A stretch of 64,000 bases of DNA from Enemella evansiae (GTDB lineage: Bacteria > Pseudomonadota > Alphaproteobacteria > Rhodobacterales > Rhodobacteraceae), in the NCBI GenBank assembly GCA_017255395.1, contig JAFKDC010000018.1:58744-122743 (forward strand), written 5' to 3'. This document shows, piece by piece, positions 50,063-59,593 of this stretch; within the stretch, counting starts at the first letter, position 1, and the number at the start of each line of letters is the position of its first letter. Position numbers and translations under genes: made by a program. The notes below the pieces were generated by a model. That model did not search any database, was not told where the DNA came from, and saw only the letters and a program-made list of their open reading frames with translations.

Positions 50063-50794
50063 TCAGCCGCCGCGCACTGCCCGGAACGGCGCCGGGTTCC
50101 AGGAGCAGGCGAAGCCATCGCCATCCGGATCCATGCCCTGCCGGTCCCTTTCGGGTCCGCCATTGGCGAGGAACTCTTCCTGCGCCAGATCGGCGGAGGC
50201 GAAAGAAGCGCAGGCGCGCTGGTACTTGGCCTCGGCATTGAATCCGCCGCGCTTGTACAGCGCGGTGCCGACCGGGTTGGTCGTCTGAAGGGCAAAGGCC
50301 ACGATGTTCGGGCGGTTCGAGCCCTCGCGGGTCGGCAGCGCCTCGGGGGCGACCACCTGGTACTGCGCGCGATTCTCCGCGATCAGGCGGGCGTCGTCGT
50401 CGATGTCGCGCTGTGCGGCGACCGCGTCGAAGTCGTTCTCGCCCGAGATGCCGCGCGCATTTTCCACGATCGCCGGCGCCGCGTTGGACGGCGAGGCATT
50501 CAGCGGCGCCACCCCGGAATTGGCCGCCGCCGCCGCGATACGCGCGTTGGAGTCGGCCACCGTGTCCGCCGCGCCCAAGGCACCGCCGCTGACCGCGGGG
50601 GGCGCGGCGATGGTGGTCGCTGGCGCGGTGCCGTTCAGGCGCGCCTCACGCTCCTTATGGTAGGCCTGGTAGCTGTCGTAATCCGAAAAGCCGACGCCCT
50701 GCCCGCGATCCGCGACCCCCGCACCGCTGTCGGGCATCGAGGGTTCGCACGCCATGAGGGCCAGGCTGGCCACGCCGCAGATCAAGTAACGCAT
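50063..50794 (-). CDS. Lipoprotein with Excalibur-like calcium-binding domain
   Basis: The 243-residue precursor has a lipoprotein signal (YLICGVASLALMAC, Cys15). A long Ala/Asn/Pro-rich unstructured section follows, and the C-terminal domain has YQRACASFASADLAQEEFLANGGPERDRQGMDPDGDGFACSW. The DxDGDGxAC end is the Excalibur pattern, a short calcium-binding module of extracellular proteins. AGGA precedes ATG 50794. It pairs with the amidase gene, so a cell-envelope role is likely. Confidence 0.8.
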   Translation of the reverse strand: MRYLICGVASLALMACEPSMPDSGAGVADRGQGVGFSDYDSYQAYHKEREARLNGTAPATTIAAPPAVSGGALGAADTVADSNARIAAAAANSGVAPLNASPSNAAPAIVENARGISGENDFDAVAAQRDIDDDARLIAENRAQYQVVAPEALPTREGSNRPNIVAFALQTTNPVGTALYKRGGFNAEAKYQRACASFASADLAQEEFLANGGPERDRQGMDPDGDGFACSWNPAPFRAVRGG

Positions 50795-50825
50795 GAGGGT
50801 TCCTGCCAGAGTGTTAACGGGCGCC

Positions 50826-52307
50826 TTACCACCATTTCGCCGGTTTGGAAACAAATCCTGCAGCGCGCTCGAGGGCATAGGCGATATTCAGCAGGTCGCC
50901 TTCCTCCCACGGACGGCCGATCAGTTGCAGCCCCAGCGGCAACCCCTGCTTGTCCAGCCCGGTGGGCACGGCAATGCCCGGCAGACCGGCAAGGTTGACC
51001 GTCACGGTGAAGACGTCGTTAAGGTACATCTTGACCGGATCGGCGTCCCGCATCTCTCCCAACCCGAAGGCGGCGGAGGGTGTGGCGGGCGTCAGGATCG
51101 CGTCGACACCCTGTGCAAAGACATCCTCGAAGTCCTTCTTGATCAGGGTCCGGACCTTGCGCGCGCGGTTGTAATAGGCGTCGTAGAAGCCCGCCGACAG
51201 CACATAGGTGCCCACCATCACGCGGCGCTGAACCTCTTCGCCGAAACCCTCGGCGCGGGTCTTTTCATACATCTCGGTGATGCCGTCGCCCTGCCCCAGC
51301 TTGGCGCGGTGGCCATAGCGCACCCCGTCGTAGCGGGCGAGGTTCGACGAGGCTTCGGCCGGCGCGATCACGTAATAGGCGGGCAGCGCGTATTTCGTGT
51401 GCGGCAACGAGATATCGACGATCTTGGCGCCCGCGTCCTGCAGCATGGCGCGGCCCTCGGCCCAGAGCGCCTCGATCTCGGCGGGCATGCCGTCCATGTG
51501 GTATTCCTTGGGAATCCCGATGGTCTTGCCCTTGATATCGCCGGTCAGCGCGGCCTCGAAATCCGGCACCTCGAGGTCGGCGGAGGTGCTGTCCTTGGGG
51601 TCGTGCCCGCACATGGCGCGCAGCATGATCGCCGCGTCGCGCACGTCCTTGGTCATGGGGCCCGCCTGATCCAGCGAGGAGGCGAAGGCCACGATGCCCC
51701 AGCGCGAGCAGCGCCCGTAGGTCGGCTTGATGCCGGTGATGCCGGTGAAGGCGGCGGGCTGGCGGATCGAGCCGCCGGTGTCGGTGCCGGTCGCACCAAG
51801 GCAGAGGTCCGCCGCCACGGCAGAGGCAGAGCCGCCCGAAGAGCCGCCCGGCGTCAGCTGCCGGTCGTCCGTCTTCCACGGGTTCACGGCATTGCCGTAG
51901 ACGCTCGTCTCGTTGGACGACCCCATGGCGAACTCGTCCATGTTCAGCTTGCCCAGCATGACCGCGCCCGCGTCGAACAGCTGGCTGGTGACGGTGCTCT
52001 CGTACTCGGGCCTGAACCCTTCGAGGATGCCCGAGGCCGCCTGAGAGGCCACGCCCTTGGTGCAGAACAGGTCCTTGATGCCCAGCGGGATGCCGCAGAG
52101 GTCGGGCGCCTCGCCCGCCTTCAGCCGCGCGTCGGCCTTGGCGGCCATCTCGCGCGCGATCTCGGGCGTCTTGTGCACGAAGGCGTTCAGCGCATCGGCG
52201 CCCTCGATGGCGCCAAGGCAGGCCTCTGTCAGCTCGGCGCTTGTCACGTCACCCTTGCGCAGCGCGTCGCGCGCCTCTGCGATCTTCAGTTTCGTCAGTT
52301 CGCTCAT
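50826..52307 (-). CDS. gatA: Asp/Glu-tRNA amidotransferase subunit GatA
   Basis: GatA (493 residues) is the glutaminase of GatCAB, which converts Glu-tRNA-Gln or Asp-tRNA-Asn to the amides. The amidase-signature triad is visible: [14 protein letters not shown] (Lys), [15 protein letters not shown] (Ser) and [26 protein letters not shown] (Ser). The start overlaps the gatC stop (TGATG). gatB is not in this window. Confidence 0.97.
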   Translation of the reverse strand: MSELTKLKIAEARDALRKGDVTSAELTEACLGAIEGADALNAFVHKTPEIAREMAAKADARLKAGEAPDLCGIPLGIKDLFCTKGVASQAASGILEGFRPEYESTVTSQLFDAGAVMLGKLNMDEFAMGSSNETSVYGNAVNPWKTDDRQLTPGGSSGGSASAVAADLCLGATGTDTGGSIRQPAAFTGITGIKPTYGRCSRWGIVAFASSLDQAGPMTKDVRDAAIMLRAMCGHDPKDSTSADLEVPDFEAALTGDIKGKTIGIPKEYHMDGMPAEIEALWAEGRAMLQDAGAKIVDISLPHTKYALPAYYVIAPAEASSNLARYDGVRYGHRAKLGQGDGITEMYEKTRAEGFGEEVQRRVMVGTYVLSAGFYDAYYNRARKVRTLIKKDFEDVFAQGVDAILTPATPSAAFGLGEMRDADPVKMYLNDVFTVTVNLAGLPGIAVPTGLDKQGLPLGLQLIGRPWEEGDLLNIAYALERAAGFVSKPAKWW

Positions 52308-52594
52308 CACTCGACCACCTTCGGAACCGCGAAAAAGCCCTCGCGCGCATCGGGCGCGTTGGACAACACCTTGGCCTGCTGGTCGCCGTCGGTGACGCCG
52401 TCCTGCCGCCGCTTCAGACGCATCGGCGTGACCGAAACCATGGGCTCGACGCCCTCGACGTCGACTTCGTTCAGTTGCTCGATGAAGCCGAGGATGTCGT
52501 TGAAGGCAATCGCCAGCTCGGGCAGCTGGTCCTCTTCCACCTTGATGCGGGCGAGTTTCGCCACGCGCGCGGCGGTCTCGATGTCGATCGACAT
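52307..52594 (-). CDS. gatC: Asp/Glu-tRNA amidotransferase subunit GatC
   Basis: The 95-residue chain binds and stabilises GatA and GatB. It has the family start [26 protein letters not shown], the [22 protein letters not shown] helix-turn, and the ending [14 protein letters not shown]. It is first in the operon with gatA. AGCGAAAGAGG lies just before the ATG. Confidence 0.96.
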   Translation of the reverse strand: MSIDIETAARVAKLARIKVEEDQLPELAIAFNDILGFIEQLNEVDVEGVEPMVSVTPMRLKRRQDGVTDGDQQAKVLSNAPDAREGFFAVPKVVE

Positions 52595-52627
52595 GGGGGC
52601 CTCTTTCGCTGAATGTCGGTTGCGGCT

Positions 52628-53278
52628 TTACCGCCCCGCGTCGCGGGTCGCAAGCCTGTGGCGGGTCCAGACGTGGATCATCCAGCCCAGCATCGCCGCA
52701 TTGAGCAGATGCCACAGGAAATGCGTGCCCAGCGGCCAGAGCGCGCAGAGCGGTTCGTCAAGGATGCGCGCGGTCAGCGAGATCAGCAGGATCGCGGCCC
52801 CGATGGCAAGGCCCCGGGCGGTCTGCGGCGCGCGTCTGGCCAGCAGCGCGGCATAGAGCGCGATCAGCAGGGGCACCGGCATGTACATGGCAGAGCCGCC
52901 GATGCCCGGGATCATGGCGAAAAGCGGCGTCGTCGCGGCGGCAAAGGGGAAGAAGAGCAGCGTCAGACCCACGGCGGGCCACAGGCCCAGCCGCCAGAAA
53001 TCGCGGTTCGCGGCGAAGATATACAGCAGCACGAAGATCAGGATCGGCAACGTATCCGCCAGCCCGGCCCAGGGCTGCGCGACAGTGTGGAACAGGAAGG
53101 ACCCGACGCCGATGCAGAAAAGCACCGCCGCCAGCGTCCGCCCCAGCCCGAAGCTGCGCCGCCACATCAGCACCGCCGCAACCAGAAACGCGAGGTTCGT
53201 CACCGCATTGACCGGCTCCGCCCAGAACGAGGGGTCCAGCCGCTCGCAATACCCGTCGACATGGCGTGTCCAGTCCAT
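52628..53278 (-). CDS. Ceramidase-fold (CREST) membrane protein
   Basis: The 216-residue protein has about seven membrane helices. Zinc-site elements of the alkaline ceramidase/PAQR group are present: [22 protein letters not shown] (Ser, His and Asp) and [17 protein letters not shown] (two His). It starts [32 protein letters not shown], as the family does. It could be a lipid amidase or hydrolase of the inner membrane; the substrate is unknown. It lies just after gatC's upstream side, on the same strand. Confidence 0.8.
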   Translation of the reverse strand: MDWTRHVDGYCERLDPSFWAEPVNAVTNLAFLVAAVLMWRRSFGLGRTLAAVLFCIGVGSFLFHTVAQPWAGLADTLPILIFVLLYIFAANRDFWRLGLWPAVGLTLLFFPFAAATTPLFAMIPGIGGSAMYMPVPLLIALYAALLARRAPQTARGLAIGAAILLISLTARILDEPLCALWPLGTHFLWHLLNAAMLGWMIHVWTRHRLATRDAGR

Positions 53279-53538
53279 CTCCCCCCTGCCGCGCCGTCAG
53301 CCCTGACTGCCGGGCGAAATAGCCCCGCAGGCGTCCCCGGGCAAGGTCCGGGCTGACGCTTGGCAGGCCGGAATGCTGCCTCCTGCCCACCCGTCGCGCC
53401 CGCCCGGGCCGCTGAACGGCGCGACCTGTCCGTCGTTCCCCGGGGGAGCGCGCCGCACCGTCCCGCGTCGCCCCGCCGTCTCTGGCCTTTCCGCACAGGG
53501 CTGCTAGGTTTCCGCCAAGATAACGACGGGAGAGAACA

Positions 53539-54231
53539 ATGCAGATCCTCTGGCTCGGCCACGGCAGCTTTCGCATCGAGATCGGCACCGAGGTGCTGCT
53601 GATCGACCCCTGGATCGACGGTAACCCGATGATGGAGGGGCAGGACAGCAAGGCCGCCCTGAAGGGCGCCACGCAGATCCTTGTCACCCATGGCCATGGC
53701 GATCACACCGGCGGCGTCGCCGCGGTCTCGAAATCCACCGGCGCGCCGGTCAATGCGATGGTCGAACTGGCGGCTGCGCTGGTGGCACAGGGCGCGGTCG
53801 AGGGCCACGCCTTCAACAAGGGCGGCACGGTGCGTTTCGGCGATGTCTCGGTCACCATGGTCCCGGCCTCGCATTCCTCGTCCATGCAGGTCGGCGACCA
53901 GAGCCGATACATGGGCATGGAGACGGGCTTCGTCATCGCCGGCGAAGGCCGCACGATCTACTTCTCGGGCGATACCACGATCATGGCGGACATGGACTGG
54001 ATCGGCGCCTACCACCAGCCCGACATCGGCATCCTCTCGGCGGGCGGCTATTACACCATGGACATGAAGGCGGCAGCCTGGGCGGCGAAGCGCTATTTCG
54101 ACTTCAAGACGGTGATCCCCTGCCACTACCGCACCTTCCCGGCGCTGGAGCAATCGGCCGAAGCCCTGACGCGCGGCCTGCCCGGCGTCGATGTGATCGA
54201 ACCGCAGGTGATGCAGGCGATCACGCTGTAG
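53539..54231 (+). CDS. UPF0173-type metal-dependent hydrolase
   Basis: The 230-residue metallo-beta-lactamase-fold protein has LWLGHGSFRIE at the start, the metal motif THGHGDHTGGVAAV, the later His of PASHSS, the Asp of YFSGDTTIMADM and the last His of VIPCHYRTFP. This is the order in the UPF0173/YtkL group. The physiological substrate is unknown. GGGAGAG precedes the ATG. It is monocistronic, with the 112-bp tandem repeat downstream. Confidence 0.85.
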   Translation: MQILWLGHGSFRIEIGTEVLLIDPWIDGNPMMEGQDSKAALKGATQILVTHGHGDHTGGVAAVSKSTGAPVNAMVELAAALVAQGAVEGHAFNKGGTVRFGDVSVTMVPASHSSSMQVGDQSRYMGMETGFVIAGEGRTIYFSGDTTIMADMDWIGAYHQPDIGILSAGGYYTMDMKAAAWAAKRYFDFKTVIPCHYRTFPALEQSAEALTRGLPGVDVIEPQVMQAITL

Positions 54232-54343
54232 GGGAACCCGCGCATAGGCGCATCCGCGCGGCTCATGCGGATCGGTGTCCCTGCTCCCGTCGCGGTACAG
54301 TGGGTTTTGCACTGCACCCTCCCGGCAGGAGGCACCGGGTTAT

Positions 54344-54567
54344 GGGCAACCATCCCGCAGGGTGGCAGCGCGACCGCCCGCGCTTCATTGGCTGGCGAGT
54401 GGCTGCTGATCTTCTGCTGCGCAGAAGACAGCCTTGCCACGCTGACCCGCGAGACGGGCAACCATCCCGCAGGTCGGCGGCGCGACCGCCCGCGCTTCAC
54501 TGGCTGGCGAGTGGCTGCTGACCTTCTGCTGCGCAGAAGGCAGCCTTGCCACACTGACCCGCGAGAC
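54344..54567. repeat. 112-bp tandem duplication in an intergenic gap
   Basis: Unit 1 is 54344-54455 and unit 2 is 54456-54567, both exactly 112 bases, with seven differences that I count by eye. Each unit starts GGGCAACCATCCCGCAGG and holds a 7-bp hairpin (CTTCTGC-TGC-GCAGAAG). The gap of 54232-54579 contains no supported gene, although frames stay open on both strands. Confidence 0.85.
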
Positions 54568-54582
54568 GGGGCTCGCGGGTCA
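54555..54582 (-). terminator. Hairpin that includes the stop codon of the downstream minus-strand gene
   Basis: An 11-base-pair perfect stem (TGACCCGCGAG with CTCGCGGGTCA) with a 6-base loop spans the TGA of the gene at 54580 and the end of repeat unit 2. It could end transcription of that gene. Confidence 0.6.
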
Positions 54583-55161
54583 GGGAATCATAGCACCCTG
54601 GCGGTTGAAGGTCGCCCGCTCCACCGTCAGGTCGTCGAAGATCAGCTCGACCGTCACGGTCTCGATGGACCCAAGGGGGTAACCGCGATAGGGTAAACCG
54701 TCGTCCGGCAGCATGGCGTTGGGCGCGTTGGTCTCTTCGTGGCAGGGCGGCAGCGGCCAGGGCTCGGGCGCGGCGCCGTTCACACCGTAGTGCAGCGCCA
54801 CCAGCCCGCAGCGCCATGACCAGATATGCGTGACATAGACCAGATCCTGCCCGTTGAACTCCCGTACCGCGATCCAGTTGGCCCGCGTGGCCGCCATGAT
54901 CGGCTTGACCTCGACGGCGGTGGTGAAGCGCCCGGTGGCGACCTGCTGCTCGGCCTCGTAGGGCAAGGGTGCGTCCGCCTCGGCCACAGGCGCCTCGTAC
55001 CCCGGGGGCGCCTCTTCCGCACCGGTCACCGGCGCCTTCTCCTCGACCCCGGCGACACGCGGCTCCGCCACCTCTGTCGGGATCGGCGCGCCGCCATCCA
55101 TGGCCTCCAGCCGCGCGCCACCATTCGCCATGGCAATCACCACCAAGAGAAAATCGAGCAT
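54580..55161 (-). CDS. Secreted or anchored hypothetical protein
   Basis: The 193-residue protein has a hydrophobic N-terminus (MLDFLLVVIAMANGGA) that is a short signal or anchor. A Pro/Glu/Ala-rich linker of about 70 residues follows. The C-terminal domain contains WIAVREFNGQDLVYVTHIWSWRCGLVALHYGVNG and ETVTVELIFDDLTVERATFNRQGAMIP. ATG 55161 with AAGGAGAG before it was chosen over an ATG 15 bases upstream. I do not recognise the domain. Confidence 0.65.
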   Translation of the reverse strand: MLDFLLVVIAMANGGARLEAMDGGAPIPTEVAEPRVAGVEEKAPVTGAEEAPPGYEAPVAEADAPLPYEAEQQVATGRFTTAVEVKPIMAATRANWIAVREFNGQDLVYVTHIWSWRCGLVALHYGVNGAAPEPWPLPPCHEETNAPNAMLPDDGLPYRGYPLGSIETVTVELIFDDLTVERATFNRQGAMIP

Positions 55162-55263
55162 GCCGCTCTCCTTCATGAAAATCCCCGCGGGCCCACGCGC
55201 GGCAAGGCTTTCAGCCCTGCGCCGTCCCGCCTATAGTGCCCGGCAAAAGCCCCGAGCAGCACC

Positions 55264-56271
55264 ATGATGGCACGCGACAACCCCGACCCTCAAACCGTAA
55301 ATCTGATGATCGTAGGGCAGAACGGGCGGCTGGCCTACGAGGCGCTGCTCTTCGCCGCCTCGCTGCGCGCCCGCACCACCGGGCCGCGCTTTCGCCTGTT
55401 TGTCGCCGAGCCGCAGCCCGGTGAGCGCTGGGACAATGACCCGCGCATCCGAGACGCCGAGCTGCGCGCGCTGCTGGAAGAGATGGGCGCCACGCTCCTG
55501 CCCTTCGAAAGCCGCCACTTCGGCCAGTCCTACCCCTACGGCAACAAGATCGAGGCGCTCTTCGCCCTGCCCGAGGGCGAAGCCTTCGTCTTCTTCGACA
55601 CCGACACGCTGGTGACGGGCGACCTTTCCGACGTGCCCTTCGACTTCGACCGGCCCACCGCCTCGCTGCGGCGAGAAGGCACCTGGCCGCAGCCAGAGCT
55701 TTACGGGCCGGGCTATACCGAGACCTGGAAGGCGCTCTACGACCGCTTCGGTCTGGACTTCGACAGCTCGCTCGACCTGACGCAACCCGACGAATACTGG
55801 CGCCGCTATCTCTATTTCAACGCGGGCTTCTTCTTCTACCGCTGCCCCCGCACCTTCGGCCAGCGCTTCCTCGACTACGCCCTGTCGATCCGCGACGACA
55901 CGCCCGAGGCATTGGTTTGCCAAAGCCTCGACCCCTGGCTTGATCAGGTCGCCCTGCCGCTAGTGATCCACAGCCTCGGCGGCGGGCGCGACAGCCTGCC
56001 CGAGGGCCTGCTGGACGGCAGGGTCACCTGCCATTACCGCACGCTGCCGCTGCTCTACGCCCGCGAATCCGACGCGGTAATCGACCTGCTCGAAGAGATT
56101 GCCGCCCCCAACCGCCTGAAGAAGGTGCTGAAGCAATACGAGCCCGCCAAGCGCATGATCTACCAGGGCCGGGGCGCCAAGGTCCGCGCGCTCTTCGATC
56201 AGGACGACCTGCCGCGCCGCGAACAGGCAATCCGCAACCGCATCAAGCGCGAAGGCTTCTGGATGCGCTGA
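55264..56271 (+). CDS. Glycosyltransferase-like protein (GT8/GT-A pattern)
   Basis: The 335-residue protein begins VNLMIVGQNGRLAYEALLFAASLRART, and its EAFVFFDTDTLVTGDL near residue 115 is a DxD-type nucleotide-sugar site as in GT8 enzymes. PYGNKIEALFALPEG and YLYFNAGFFFYRCP follow, matching the order of GT-A folds that copy a donor-binding loop. No signal or membrane helix is visible. The start is ATG 55264. The target is unknown. It precedes the BNR-repeat gene on the same strand by 276 bases. Confidence 0.6.
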   Translation: MMARDNPDPQTVNLMIVGQNGRLAYEALLFAASLRARTTGPRFRLFVAEPQPGERWDNDPRIRDAELRALLEEMGATLLPFESRHFGQSYPYGNKIEALFALPEGEAFVFFDTDTLVTGDLSDVPFDFDRPTASLRREGTWPQPELYGPGYTETWKALYDRFGLDFDSSLDLTQPDEYWRRYLYFNAGFFFYRCPRTFGQRFLDYALSIRDDTPEALVCQSLDPWLDQVALPLVIHSLGGGRDSLPEGLLDGRVTCHYRTLPLLYARESDAVIDLLEEIAAPNRLKKVLKQYEPAKRMIYQGRGAKVRALFDQDDLPRREQAIRNRIKREGFWMR

Positions 56272-56547
56272 GCCTCCGGCACTGCCTTCACCCCAATCCC
56301 TCGACCAAAAGGGCCCACCGCCACAGACACAGCACAGGGCCCCTGCTTCTTCTTGTTCTTGGCCCAAATAACCTCTTCCACCGCCGCCCCCGCACCACAT
56401 CGCGCCTAAAGCGCCCCGGGGGACGCCGAACGGCGCCGGCCCGCGCGCCCGGCCCGGTGCCGCGCCATTCCCCGCGCATCCCCGAACAATCCCCACCACC
56501 GACAGGCAAACCCGTGCTAGGCTCCCCCTGAAACAGGGAACCATGCC

Positions 56548-57693
56548 ATGTCGCAGCACACGACCGTTCTGGCGGGCACCACCAAGGGCCTCTTCCTCCT
56601 CACCTCCGACGACCGCGTCACCTGGTCCGTCTCGGGTCCGCATTGCGGCGGCTGGAGCATCAATCACGCCATCGGCGATCCCGCCAGCGGCAGCCTCTGG
56701 GCCTGCGGCGGCGGCGACTTCTTCGGCGCGGGCGTCTGGCGCTCCACCGACCGGGGCGCCACATGGACCCTGACCAAGCTCGCGGACGGGCAGATGGACG
56801 ACTGGGCGCGCAATGACCCCGAAGCGGCGAAGGTCTTCGGCCTGACCCCCGCCGATCCCGCGCCCTTCTCGGGCCGGATCGAGAACCTCTGGTCGCTCGC
56901 CCGCGCGGGCCACCGCCTCTACGCCGGTGCCAAGCCCGCGGCGCTCTTCACCTCCACCGACGAAGGCGAGACATGGGCGGCGGTCGACAGCCTCACCGAC
57001 CACCCCTCGGCGGACACATGGCAGCCCGGCGGCGCGGGGCTGACCCTGCACAGCATCGTCACCGCCCCGGACGCACCCGAGCGGATGTGGCTGGGCATCT
57101 CGGCGGCCGGCATCTTCGCCACCGAGGACGGCGGCGCCAACTGGGAGCGCCGCAACCGCCTGTCCAACGCAGAGGCCTGCGCCCATCACAGCCACCCCGC
57201 CGGACCCTCGGGCGGCGAAACCGGCCACTGCGTGCACAATATCGCGCGCGGCGGCGACCTGCTCTACCAGCAGAACCACTGCGGCGTTTTCCGCTCGCGC
57301 GACGGCGGGCGCAGCTGGGACGAGATCACCACGGGCCTGCCCTCGACCTTCGGCTTCCCGGTGGCGGTCCATCCGGGCAGGCCAGAGACCCTCTGGACCC
57401 TGCCGCTGAACGGCGACATGCAGGGCCGCTTCCCGCCAGACGCCGCCGCCGCCGTCTGGCGCTCGCGCGATGCGGGCGAAACCTGGCAGGCCTGCTGCAA
57501 GGGCCTGCCACAGGACAACTGCTATTTCACCGTGCTGCGTCAGGCCATGGCCACCGATACAGCCGAGGCGCCCGGTCTCTATTTCGGCACCAACAGCGGC
57601 TCGGTCTTTGCCTCCACGGACGAGGGCGACAGCTGGGCCGAGATCGCCCGGCACCTGCCCACGGTGCTCTGCATCGAGACGCTGTCGCAGTAA
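56548..57693 (+). CDS. BNR/sialidase-like beta-propeller protein
   Basis: The 381-residue protein contains repeated Asp-box (BNR) motifs: WRSTDRGATWTL, FTSTDEGETWAA, FATEDGGANWER, FRSRDGGRSWDE, WRSRDAGETWQA and FASTDEGDSWAE. These mark a beta-propeller of the sialidase or photosystem-assembly (YCF48-like) type. No signal peptide is seen. Catalytic residues of true sialidases are not obvious, so a binding or glycosidase-like role remains open. It follows the GT-like gene. Confidence 0.8.
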   Translation: MSQHTTVLAGTTKGLFLLTSDDRVTWSVSGPHCGGWSINHAIGDPASGSLWACGGGDFFGAGVWRSTDRGATWTLTKLADGQMDDWARNDPEAAKVFGLTPADPAPFSGRIENLWSLARAGHRLYAGAKPAALFTSTDEGETWAAVDSLTDHPSADTWQPGGAGLTLHSIVTAPDAPERMWLGISAAGIFATEDGGANWERRNRLSNAEACAHHSHPAGPSGGETGHCVHNIARGGDLLYQQNHCGVFRSRDGGRSWDEITTGLPSTFGFPVAVHPGRPETLWTLPLNGDMQGRFPPDAAAAVWRSRDAGETWQACCKGLPQDNCYFTVLRQAMATDTAEAPGLYFGTNSGSVFASTDEGDSWAEIARHLPTVLCIETLSQ

Positions 57694-57941
57694 TCGCGCC
57701 CGCGTCTTCTCTGGTCCCTCAAATACCCTCGGGGGAGCGCAGCGGGGGCAGATCCCCTGCAAAACCAGCGCCAGAACGCCTCGCTCTCCAATCACAAAAA
57801 AAGAATAAATACTATTTTTAATTCAAACAGTTAGCGACCAATCCTTATGCAGAACACGAAGCCCAGCCACAGCCATGACCCAGACCACCCGGGTGGACCG
57901 AGGCACATCCCGGACGCTCAGGGCCCGCCGCAACGGCGGCC

Positions 57942-59072
57942 CTACCGGGTGTTGAAGAGTTTCAACAGAACGCTCGGCGGGATCGACCGCATCAGCCCGT
58001 TTCGGAACCGCGCCATGACCGGGTGCTGCCACTGCCGCATCCGCCCCATGCGCCGCGAGCGCGCCACCAGCGAGGCCGTCCGCTCCTGTCCCTGCCGCTC
58101 GTAGGCGCGCAGGGCCTGCGGCACCGTTGCCGCCGCGACGACGCATTCCGCAAGGCACAGGGCGTCCTCGATGGCCTGACAGGCACCCTGCCCAAGATCC
58201 GGCGTCATGGGATGCGCCGCGTCTCCCAGCAGCACCGCGCGCCCGTCGCTCCACCGCGCCAGCGGTTGCGTGTCGTAGACCCCGCTGCGCACAAGGTCCT
58301 CGGCCCGGGTGGTGTCAATGACGCTCGGCACCGGATCGGGCCACCCGGCGAAGGCGCGCAGGGCCTCGGCGCGGTGGGCCGGACCGACCGGCCCGCACGC
58401 CCCCGCAGGGCCATTGCGGCTGCCGGACCAATACACGAGGTCTTTCCTGATCGCGAAGATCCCAAAGCGGCTGCCGCGCCCGAAGAACTCGCGGTAAAGG
58501 CCTTCGGGAAAGCTGCCCCCGGGCAGCTGCGCCACCCCGCGCCATGTCATCCAGCCGCGGTATTGCAGCGGATCGGTCTCCAGCATCTGGCCGCGCAGGC
58601 GCGACCGCATGCCGTCGGCGGCCACCAGCATGTCGCCCTCGACCGCCCCCCGGCTGGTCTGCGCGACCACACGGCCTGGATGGTTTTCGTAGGCAAAACA
58701 AGTGACTCCGACGCAAACCTCAACCTCCCCCAAGGCATCCAGAAGCACCCTGCAAAGATCTGCCTCGCGCAGGCAGATCAGGGGCTTGCCGGACCGTGCC
58801 CTTATCGAAGCCAGATCGACCTCGGCCAGCGGCCTGCCCGACCGGTCGAAGATCTCTCCCTTCAGCAAGGGCCGTGCGTGGGCGAAGACCTCCTGCTGAA
58901 GGCCCAGTCGCTCCAGCTGCCGCAACGCGTTTGGCCAAAGCGTCAACCCCGTTCCGCCCGCCCCCAGCCTGCCGTTGCGCTCAAGCAGACAAATCCGCAT
59001 TCCCAGGCGACGCAGCGCGAGCGCCGCGACCAGCCCGCCGATACCGCCGCCGACGATGATCGCCTTGCCCAT
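57942..59072 (-). CDS. FAD-dependent monooxygenase, salicylate-hydroxylase-like
   Basis: The 376-residue flavoprotein of the PHBH class starts KAIIVGGGIGGLVAALALRR, the FAD dinucleotide fold. It continues with LVAADGMRSRLR (DG motif), and GRAVLLGDAAHPMTPDLGQGACQAIEDA is the second FAD motif. It hydroxylates an aromatic or related compound with NAD(P)H and oxygen; the substrate cannot be told. GAGAGGG precedes the ATG. It lies 16 bases after the small gene at 59089 and is probably in one operon with it. Confidence 0.88.
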   Translation of the reverse strand: MGKAIIVGGGIGGLVAALALRRLGMRICLLERNGRLGAGGTGLTLWPNALRQLERLGLQQEVFAHARPLLKGEIFDRSGRPLAEVDLASIRARSGKPLICLREADLCRVLLDALGEVEVCVGVTCFAYENHPGRVVAQTSRGAVEGDMLVAADGMRSRLRGQMLETDPLQYRGWMTWRGVAQLPGGSFPEGLYREFFGRGSRFGIFAIRKDLVYWSGSRNGPAGACGPVGPAHRAEALRAFAGWPDPVPSVIDTTRAEDLVRSGVYDTQPLARWSDGRAVLLGDAAHPMTPDLGQGACQAIEDALCLAECVVAAATVPQALRAYERQGQERTASLVARSRRMGRMRQWQHPVMARFRNGLMRSIPPSVLLKLFNTR

Positions 59073-59088
59073 GACGCGCCCTCTCGTC

Positions 59089-59316
59089 TCAGGCGCCCCG
59101 GGCCACGGCCCGGCGGTTGCGGCAGGCCATGAGATCCGGCGCCTCCACGCAGTCGAAACGCGACCCGGCCCCGAAGGGCGGGCGCAGGATGGCGTCGGCG
59201 CAAGGGCGGATGACTTGCGGCACGGTCGCGGTCTGTTCGGGCACAAGCGCCGCCGCGGGGATCCTGCCACAGAAGTTTTCGTGGACGGCGTCGCCCGTCG
59301 GCCGGATCGCGGTCAT
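59089..59316 (-). CDS. 75-residue hypothetical protein before the monooxygenase
   Basis: A short frame encodes MTAIRPTGDAVHENFCGRIP..., ending in a basic tail, with two or three cysteines and no known motif. ATG 59316 has AGGGA upstream; an ATG at 59337 is also possible. Short spacing to the monooxygenase supports it as a real partner gene, though a leader-only role cannot be excluded. Confidence 0.5.
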   Translation of the reverse strand: MTAIRPTGDAVHENFCGRIPAAALVPEQTATVPQVIRPCADAILRPPFGAGSRFDCVEAPDLMACRNRRAVARGA

Positions 59317-59381
59317 GAGGTATTTCCCTGCATTCACCCTATTGCTGTTCTTCGGGCAAAGATTCTACTTATACGGGAAAC

Positions 59382-59409
59382 ATTAGACGCGAAGCCTGCG
59401 TCGAAACAA
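59382..59409 (-). promoter_or_regulatory. Candidate promoter of the monooxygenase operon
   Basis: On the minus strand TTGTTT (59409-59404) and TCTAAT (59387-59382) are 16 bases apart. The site is about 65 bases before the first start. Pattern match only. Confidence 0.3.
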
Positions 59410-59410
59410 G

Positions 59411-59441
59411 CGAGCCGCTCCCGAATTTCGGGAACGGCTCG
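59411..59441 (-). terminator. Hairpin after the polyol operon
   Basis: A 14-base-pair stem with one mismatch (CGAGCCGCTCCCGA with TCGGGAACGGCTCG) and a 3-base loop lies between mtlK and the monooxygenase operon. On the minus strand CTTGTTT follows it. Confidence 0.7.
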
Positions 59442-59593
59442 ATTTACCGCAGGAATAGATTGCATATTGGCCATGGCTTGCCGGGCCGCTACGCGGCCTG
59501 AAGCGGCAGGATCCGCGCCAAGTCTGGATCCGCGCCAAAAGGGCGCGGGATCAGTGGCCTTGGGTGGTGCGGCCTCTGGCCAACCGGTCCGCG

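Noticed and set aside
54344..54567. Possible CRISPR array
   Set aside because: Only two long units without spacers; no CRISPR-like repeat of 25-40 bases with unique spacers was seen anywhere.
54265..54696. Open frames on both strands across the 112-bp tandem repeat
   Set aside because: The frames follow the repeat in both directions, have no ribosome site, and the repeat itself explains their similarity; kept as a repeat and not as a gene.
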